Of a stretch of DNA of 64,000 nucleotides, positions 58,807 through 64,000 are shown one piece after another. Origin of the DNA: Thiomicrorhabdus sp965603495 (lineage in GTDB: Bacteria; Pseudomonadota; Gammaproteobacteria; Thiomicrospirales; Thiomicrospiraceae); the NCBI GenBank assembly GCA_965603495.1, contig CBFDDF010000001.1:682001-746000 (forward strand), given 5' to 3'. The position numbers and the translations under genes were made by a program. The notes below the pieces were generated by a model. That model was not told the origin of the DNA. It saw nothing but the letters and a program-made list of their open reading frames with translations, and searched no databases. The first letter of the stretch is position 1. Each line of letters begins with the position of its first letter.

Positions 58807-59934
58807 CTAATCGGTCAGAAGTTTTTTATGGGTATGGATCGACATTAGAATGCCGAAGCTTATCATCAGGGTGACTAGCGAACTACCGCCATAGCTGATT
58901 AAGGGGAGAGGAAGGCCAACCACTGGTAGTAGTCCGCTGACCATACCGATATTGACAAAAATATAGACAAATAATGTCATGGTTAAGCTGGCAGCCACTA
59001 GGCGTGTGAAGTTGTCCTGGGCTTGGGAGGCGATATAAAGACCACGAGCGATTATTAGGCTGTAGAGCGTGAGTAGCAATACTACGCCAATCAAACCAAA
59101 CTCTTCAGATAAAACGGCGAAGATAAAATCAGTGGTGCTTTCAGGGAGGAAGTCCAAATGAGCTTGCGTACTGCCCATAAAACCTTTGCCGTCCAAACCG
59201 CCCGAACCGATCGCTATTTTGGATTGGATGATGTGATAACCACTGCCCAGCGGATCGGATTCTGGGTTCAGAAAAGTCATGACTCGTTGTTTTTGATAGG
59301 CGTGCATAAAGTGCCAAGCGACGGGTGCACTGAGTACTGCGCCAGCAACGGCGGCGATAATAACCTTCCAAGGTAGGCCGGCAAAAAACAATACGAATAA
59401 ACCACTCATGGCAATCAGTAACGAGGTGCCCAAGTCAGGTTGAACCACAATCAAACTCGCGGTAAAGCCAATCAAGGCGGCACCGAAGATAAGGCGTCGC
59501 AGGCTCGGTGGGCAGCGACTGTGGGCAAACAACCAGGCTACTGTAATGGGTAAAACCAGTTTCATCAATTCTGAAGGTTGAAATCTAACAGGGCCTAAAT
59601 CTAACCATCGCTGTGCACCTTTACCAACTTCTCCAAAGAGTAAGACTCCCAGTAGCATGAGAATGCCTAGCAAAAATAGCCAAGGGGTAAACATGTAAAT
59701 GAGATTAGGTGGGATTTGGGCAAAGACTAGCATAAGGGTAAACGCGAAGCCAATGCGAATCAGTTGGCGGAGGGTAACGGACTCATCCCCCCCTGAGGCA
59801 CTATAAACAATGGCGATGCTAGTTGCCAATAATAGCAGAATCCCCAGTAACAACCAGACGTCGATATGCAGCGCTTCAAAAATGCCTTTATTTTTGCGGT
59901 AAACATGTTGGGGTTGGGCGATATTAATTTTCAT
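58807..59934 (-). CDS. rodA: rod-shape peptidoglycan glycosyltransferase RodA
   Basis: 375-residue SEDS-family polymerase with about ten helices, working with PBP2 in the elongasome. Motifs: RWLDLGPVRFQPSELMKLVLP, PDLGTSLL, SKIAIGSGGLDGKGFMGSTQAHLDFLPESTTDFIF (catalytic region) and LPLPLISYGGSSLV. It is 22 bp downstream of mrdA. Confidence 0.95.
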   Translation of the reverse strand: MKINIAQPQHVYRKNKGIFEALHIDVWLLLGILLLLATSIAIVYSASGGDESVTLRQLIRIGFAFTLMLVFAQIPPNLIYMFTPWLFLLGILMLLGVLLFGEVGKGAQRWLDLGPVRFQPSELMKLVLPITVAWLFAHSRCPPSLRRLIFGAALIGFTASLIVVQPDLGTSLLIAMSGLFVLFFAGLPWKVIIAAVAGAVLSAPVAWHFMHAYQKQRVMTFLNPESDPLGSGYHIIQSKIAIGSGGLDGKGFMGSTQAHLDFLPESTTDFIFAVLSEEFGLIGVVLLLTLYSLIIARGLYIASQAQDNFTRLVAASLTMTLFVYIFVNIGMVSGLLPVVGLPLPLISYGGSSLVTLMISFGILMSIHTHKKLLTD

Positions 59935-59956
59935 AAGTTTACTTTCAATAGAGTGA

Positions 59957-61789
59957 CTATTTTTCTGAGTCTTGTAGTTGTGTTTCTAGGTACTTACTAA
60001 TTAATTTCACGGCCATTGGCGCGGCTGTTGTACTACCACTTCCACCGTTTTCAACAACGACCGCAACCGCTATTTTAGGGTTGTCGACGGGTGCGAATCC
60101 AATAAATAGAGAGTGATCTCGTAGTTTTTCACGAATGCTTTCGGCATCATAATCTCCAGCATTTAAACTGTAGACTTGAGCGGTACCTGTTTTGCCAGCC
60201 ATTTTAAAGGGCAGGTTGGTGCCATGACGACGGGCAGTGCCCCTCTTACCGTGCATGACGTTTTTCATGCCTGAAATAACCGCCTCCCAGTTAGCGATTT
60301 TCTTAATTTCTATTTGTTGCAAATCTTCTGGGTGGGGGGTTCTTAAAAGATGGGGTACGATAATTTTTCCACGGTTGGCTAAAATAGCAGTGGCTCTGGC
60401 TAATTGTAATGGAGTTGCCAGGTTAAAGCCTTGGCCGATTGAAGAAATAATGGTTTCTCCACGATACCAGGGCTTGCCTTTGTTGGTCATTTTCCAAGCT
60501 TGAGAAGGCAGTATCCCTTTGGATTCGCCATGAATATCGACACCTGATTGATCGCCAAAACCAAAAGGCGCCATGGCATCATGAATAGCATCAATTCCCA
60601 TCTCTAAGCTGAGTTCATAAAAGTAGGTGTCGCAGGATTGCTCAATGGCATCATTCATATTGATCAGCCCGTGTCCACTACGTTTCCAATCTCGATAGCG
60701 GTGTTCTTTATAGGTAAGGTAGCCTGGATCAAATATCTGTTTGGTCGGTGTAATGTAATTGTTTTCGATCGCTCCTAGTGCCACAAAAGGTTTAATGGTT
60801 GAGCCAGGAGGGTATTGGCCATTAATTACTCGATTGATAAAAGGTCGGTCAGGGTTGTTGAGTAAACGGCTGTATGAGCTTTGATCAATACCATCAACAA
60901 ATAAGTTAGGGTCAAACGTCGGCATGCTGACAAAAGTCAGAATTTCACCGTTTCGTGGGTCAATTGCGACAATTCCACCACGCTTACCTTCTAGCAGTGA
61001 CTCAGCAAACTCTTGTAGCTCAATATCTAGCGTAAGGTGAATATCTTTGCCAGGTGTTGATGGAAGTGTCTCTAGCTTACGCAGGACTCGGCCACGTGCA
61101 TTGGTTTCAATTTGCTGGATACCGGGTACACCATGCAAGGTGGATTCGTAAAATCTTTCGATGCCGGATTTACCAATGATGTCAGTACCTCGATAGGATT
61201 TTTCATCAAGCTTTATCAGGTCTTTAACATTGATTCTACCAACATAACCTAAAGCGTGAACGCCTGTTGATCCATAGGGATAGGTTCTTTTAAGTCTAGC
61301 AGTAAGCGTTACGCCGGGATGCTTATGGCTAATCACCGAGAATTGCGCTGCTTGCTCTTCGGATAAAGAAAATGGCAGAGTGTAACTTTTAGAGCGGTTT
61401 TTTTGCTTAAATTGAGTGAAGAATTTCTGGATCTTTTCTGCGGAAACATCATTCAGTATTTGCATGGTGGCCCATTGCATTGACTCAATATTATCCATTT
61501 TTTCACGGATGAATTTAAGAGTGTAAACGGGTTGGTTGTCGGCAAGCAATTGGTGGTTACGGTCGTAAATTTTGCCACGAGTCGGTGCTAGTGTCTCGAC
61601 CGAAATTCGGTTGCCTTCAGCTAAACCTTGATAACGTTCATAGTCAATCCATTGTAGTTGCACCATGCGACTGATTAAAAAACTAAAAAGCAGCAGAACA
61701 AAGATCAGGGCGATATACAGGCGCAAGCGGAAAAGCCTTTTCTGTAAAAAGGTTTCCGAATCGCTGTTGAACTCTAGGTGTTCAGACAT
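59957..61789 (-). CDS. mrdA: penicillin-binding protein 2
   Basis: 610-residue transpeptidase of cell elongation. One membrane helix (about 20-42), a dimerisation domain, then catalytic motifs: S-x-x-K in PPGSTIKPF, S-x-N variant in IEQSCDTYF and K-T-G in MAGKTGTAQ. It pairs with RodA directly downstream. It follows mreD after 48 bp. Confidence 0.96.
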   Translation of the reverse strand: MSEHLEFNSDSETFLQKRLFRLRLYIALIFVLLLFSFLISRMVQLQWIDYERYQGLAEGNRISVETLAPTRGKIYDRNHQLLADNQPVYTLKFIREKMDNIESMQWATMQILNDVSAEKIQKFFTQFKQKNRSKSYTLPFSLSEEQAAQFSVISHKHPGVTLTARLKRTYPYGSTGVHALGYVGRINVKDLIKLDEKSYRGTDIIGKSGIERFYESTLHGVPGIQQIETNARGRVLRKLETLPSTPGKDIHLTLDIELQEFAESLLEGKRGGIVAIDPRNGEILTFVSMPTFDPNLFVDGIDQSSYSRLLNNPDRPFINRVINGQYPPGSTIKPFVALGAIENNYITPTKQIFDPGYLTYKEHRYRDWKRSGHGLINMNDAIEQSCDTYFYELSLEMGIDAIHDAMAPFGFGDQSGVDIHGESKGILPSQAWKMTNKGKPWYRGETIISSIGQGFNLATPLQLARATAILANRGKIIVPHLLRTPHPEDLQQIEIKKIANWEAVISGMKNVMHGKRGTARRHGTNLPFKMAGKTGTAQVYSLNAGDYDAESIREKLRDHSLFIGFAPVDNPKIAVAVVVENGGSGSTTAAPMAVKLISKYLETQLQDSEK

Positions 61790-61837
61790 AATGCAAAGGA
61801 GTAAGAAGATTAAACATTAATGATGTTTGCCCATGTT

Positions 61838-62341
61838 TTATCCACGCGCTACGTTGTGCGTGATTCGTCTAAATAAAGTCGAGAGTAGGGGCCAAAGAAG
61901 GATGCTCGCTGCAGGCATACTCCAGTATTGAACAAAATCATTACTTTCTAATATCGGGTTGAAGAAAATATAATTAATAACCTGGTACAACATCATATAG
62001 ACACCTATAAAAAAGGCCTGTTGCCATACGGGATAGGCTTTAAATCTTAAGCGGTGACGTAGCATGAAAAAGGTAATTAAGGTAAAGATTAAAGCGTGTG
62101 CACCTAAGGTTGTTTGGTATAGAGTGTCTGCCAACAATCCTAAAATAAAGGCGGATAAAATATGGGTTTTATCTAAGAAGTTAGCACACCAGTACAGCAA
62201 TACCATGAGTGTTATTGGTGGAATGATGGAGGTAGCATTGTCGAGTAATGCCATGGTATCGAATCCTAGAGCGACTATATAAGAGGCTACCATCACCCAG
62301 CGGGCTTGTGCACTACCGATGTCCATGAATTTATTGGTCAT
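61838..62341 (-). CDS. mreD: rod shape-determining protein MreD
   Basis: 167-residue inner-membrane protein of the elongasome with about five helices. Motifs FILGLLADTLYQTTLGAHALIF and the aligned start MTNKFMDIGSAQARW fit the family. Its start overlaps the end of mreC by 11 bp, so coupled translation is likely. Confidence 0.88.
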   Translation of the reverse strand: MTNKFMDIGSAQARWVMVASYIVALGFDTMALLDNATSIIPPITLMVLLYWCANFLDKTHILSAFILGLLADTLYQTTLGAHALIFTLITFFMLRHRLRFKAYPVWQQAFFIGVYMMLYQVINYIFFNPILESNDFVQYWSMPAASILLWPLLSTLFRRITHNVARG

Positions 62342-63152
62342 AGTTTGTTTCTTCAGATTCTTGAGGCGCTTGTTCTTTGGAGATAATCAGAACTTTATTA
62401 GATTGGTGTAATTGCGCAATCGGCTGTGCGGTTATTTCCAGGTAAGGGTTGTCTCCCATATATTCAATTTGGGAAATCGTTGCCACGGGATAACCGGCAG
62501 GGAAAAGGCCGCCCAAACCAGAACTTTCTAAAATGTCGCCGACTTGTACTTGGCTATTTTTGGGAATAAAACCGAGTTTAGTGGTGTCGTGCCCTGTGCC
62601 ACTTAAGATCCCTCTTTGTCCGGTGCGTTGGATTCTGACAGGGATTTGATGGTCAGGGTCAGTAATCAGTAGCACTCTGGAGGAGGTGGGGGTTGTGGTG
62701 ATGATTTGGCCCATGATGCCTTTCGAATCGATAACTGTTTGCGGTGCAGAGATGCCGTTTAGATAACCTCTGTTGACGGTTAAAAATTGTGAAAGAGGGT
62801 TGCTACTGTAATAGGTAACCGTCGCAATTTGCACCGATTGGTTGGTCATTTTGCCTGTGGTGCCTAATAAAGATTCAAGTCGATCGACTTCCATTTCAAG
62901 ATTGGCGAATTGCTGTTGCTTAGCTTTTAGGAGTAGGATTTCGGTTTTAAGCTTCTGGTTTTCGATTTTCAGAGTATCGATGGAGGTAAAGTCTGTGGTT
63001 GCCCATTGATAGACGTGCTTTGGAACGCTCGCAACCTGTTCAATTGGATTAATGGTCGACAGTAAGGCACTGCGAAAATTCCCTGTGAGCTGGCTGTAAT
63101 GGTCTGCGGACATCAAGGCAATTGCGGCAATGAATGCAATAATGAAATGCAT
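62331..63152 (-). CDS. mreC: rod shape-determining protein MreC
   Basis: 273-residue bitopic scaffold of the elongasome: N-terminal helix (FIIAFIAAIALMSAD), coiled coil (about 55-90) and beta-rich periplasmic domain (IATVTYYSSNPLSQFLTVNRG). The ATG at 63152 has no usable ribosome site. In-frame upstream, ATT 63188 lies 6 nt after a perfect AGGAG (63195-63199), and a stop codon sits four codons further up, so translation may truly begin at ATT, adding 12 residues that restore a usual N-terminal length. Confidence 0.9.
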   Translation of the reverse strand: MHFIIAFIAAIALMSADHYSQLTGNFRSALLSTINPIEQVASVPKHVYQWATTDFTSIDTLKIENQKLKTEILLLKAKQQQFANLEMEVDRLESLLGTTGKMTNQSVQIATVTYYSSNPLSQFLTVNRGYLNGISAPQTVIDSKGIMGQIITTTPTSSRVLLITDPDHQIPVRIQRTGQRGILSGTGHDTTKLGFIPKNSQVQVGDILESSGLGGLFPAGYPVATISQIEYMGDNPYLEITAQPIAQLHQSNKVLIISKEQAPQESEETNYDQ

Positions 63153-63423
63153 GCCTTCTTGCTGTGATGTGGTGGTATGCAGGCTAATGGAAAGCTCCTA
63201 GAAAAACAGAACTCGAGTGTGCAATAAATGTCGAAACACATTCGAATGTTTGATTGGTTTGTAAAAAGTGGTTATGCCTAGTTATTTCCAAAGAATTTGG
63301 GTTTAGTCTCGGGTCTATTACGGTATAAATCGATGGTATTAAATGTAACAGCGCCCTCAAGAAAGATTCTTAAAAGGGCATGACTATAAAATTAAAATAA
63401 TGGCGATGGTTTAATCAAATAGA
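63153..63423 (-). other. mreB-mreC gap (271 bp)
   Basis: Untranslated apart from the possible early mreC start. GCCCT (63353-63357) and AGGGC (63375-63379) with inner CAAGAA/TTCTT pairing form a hairpin just after mreB on the minus strand, without a T tract; it could act as a processing or attenuation site. Nothing else recognised. Confidence 0.4.
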
Positions 63424-64000
63424 TTATTCAAAAGAGAAAAGATCAATACCTTTTTCATCCATAATTTCAAGTGCACGTCCACCGCCGCGTGCAACGCAGG
63501 TAAGTGGGTCATCCGCGATAATGACCGGAATGCCAGTTTCTTCTGATAACAGCGTGCTTAGGTTGCGCAATAGAGCACCACCACCGGTTAAGACAATACC
63601 ATGTTCGGCAATGTCAGCTCCTAGTTCTGGCGGCGTGTTCTCTAAAGCTGTTCTGACGGCGCTGACAATTGCAGAAAGTGGCTCTTGTAGAGCTTCAAGC
63701 ACTTCATTACTGTTTAACGTAAAGCGACGAGGCACCGCTTCTGCGATATTGCTACCATGTACTTCCATCGTGTCAGGAATCACTTCGTGATAGGCTGTTC
63801 CGATGGTTTTTTTGATTTTTTCAGCAGTGGTTTCACCAATAATCATGCCGTAATTACGACGTACATATTTAATGATGGCATCATCGAAACGATCGCCGCC
63901 GACTTTTACTGAATCCGCCCAAACGATACCATTAAGTGAAAGGGTTGCAACTTCTGTTGTTCCTCCTCCAATATCCACGACCATTGAACCGGTTGGTTCA
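63424..64000 (-). CDS. mreB: rod shape-determining protein MreB (partial, 5' end beyond window)
   Basis: C-terminal 192 residues of the bacterial actin that organises the elongasome. Visible motifs: EPTGSMVVDIGGGTTEVATLSL (phosphate-2 loop), VKVGGDRFDDAI, and GIVLTGGGALLRNLSTLL (adenosine loop), ending GIDLFSFE. The frame stays open to the window edge, with EPTGS before the first internal Met, so the true start lies outside. Confidence 0.97.
   Translation of the reverse strand, partial: EPTGSMVVDIGGGTTEVATLSLNGIVWADSVKVGGDRFDDAIIKYVRRNYGMIIGETTAEKIKKTIGTAYHEVIPDTMEVHGSNIAEAVPRRFTLNSNEVLEALQEPLSAIVSAVRTALENTPPELGADIAEHGIVLTGGGALLRNLSTLLSEETGIPVIIADDPLTCVARGGGRALEIMDEKGIDLFSFE

Overview
The window looks like a chromosomal segment of a mesophilic gammaproteobacterium with moderate-to-low GC. 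The core gene blocks are in gammaproteobacterial order: ffh/rpsP-rimM-trmD-rplS, xerD-dsbC, lptD-surA-pdxA-rsmA-apaH, dacA-dat-ybeD-lipB-lipA and mreBCD-mrdA-rodA. Protein character (a periplasmic DsrE-like protein, the extended PstC/PstA pair, AmgK-MurU beside lptD) would suit a sulfur-oxidising Thiomicrospira/Hydrogenovibrio/Thiomicrorhabdus-type bacterium, but that placement is inference. No phage, insertion sequence, CRISPR array, tRNA or rRNA was seen.

Layout. 1-1.6 kb: a FadL-type porin. 1.7-4.9 kb (minus): an inositol monophosphatase family protein, a CorC/HlyC-type CBS membrane protein and a YpjD/CcsA-like protein. 5-8.8 kb: ffh and the rpsP-rimM-trmD-rplS ribosome operon. 9-14.4 kb: xerD, dsbC, an SH3-domain membrane protein and valS. 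14.6-16.5 kb: an isolated flagellin, a Cys-rich unknown and a FliL-like protein. 16.6-23.7 kb: nitrogen control (amtB, glnK, glnE, glnA). 24.1-35 kb: phosphate (pstCAB-phoU-phoB-phoR, a Pit transporter, pstS). 35-38 kb: a ferredoxin, a voltage-gated cation channel, DsrE-like and BolA-like proteins. 38.2-46.9 kb: apaH-rsmA-pdxA-surA-lptD, divergent from amgK-murU. 47-53.4 kb: small accessory genes (HicA-like, bile-acid/sodium-symporter family, orphan histidine kinase, YgjP-like protease, CZB protein, YaaA, Dyp peroxidase). 53.4-64 kb (minus): hslO, lipA, lipB, ybeD, dat, dacA, rodA, mrdA, mreD, mreC and a partial mreB.

Functional links. glnA and glnK-amtB both have sigma-54-like -24/-12 elements and, further upstream, paired TGGTGC half-sites; GlnE and the conserved Tyr397 of GlnA complete the control loop. 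pstS has three TGTCA repeats at 11-bp pitch (a PhoB box) and phoB-phoR lies in the pst operon. The final block makes cell-wall elongation (Rod) proteins and lipoate.

The most striking feature is a perfect 12-bp palindrome, ACCAGGCCTGGT. It occurs 15 times, 12 of them between genes. It sits at 8 of 11 convergent gene junctions but only 1 of 10 divergent ones, usually next to, and separate from, an ordinary terminator hairpin. I do not recognise this repeat as a described element; it looks like a genome-wide DNA-protein or DNA-modification site.
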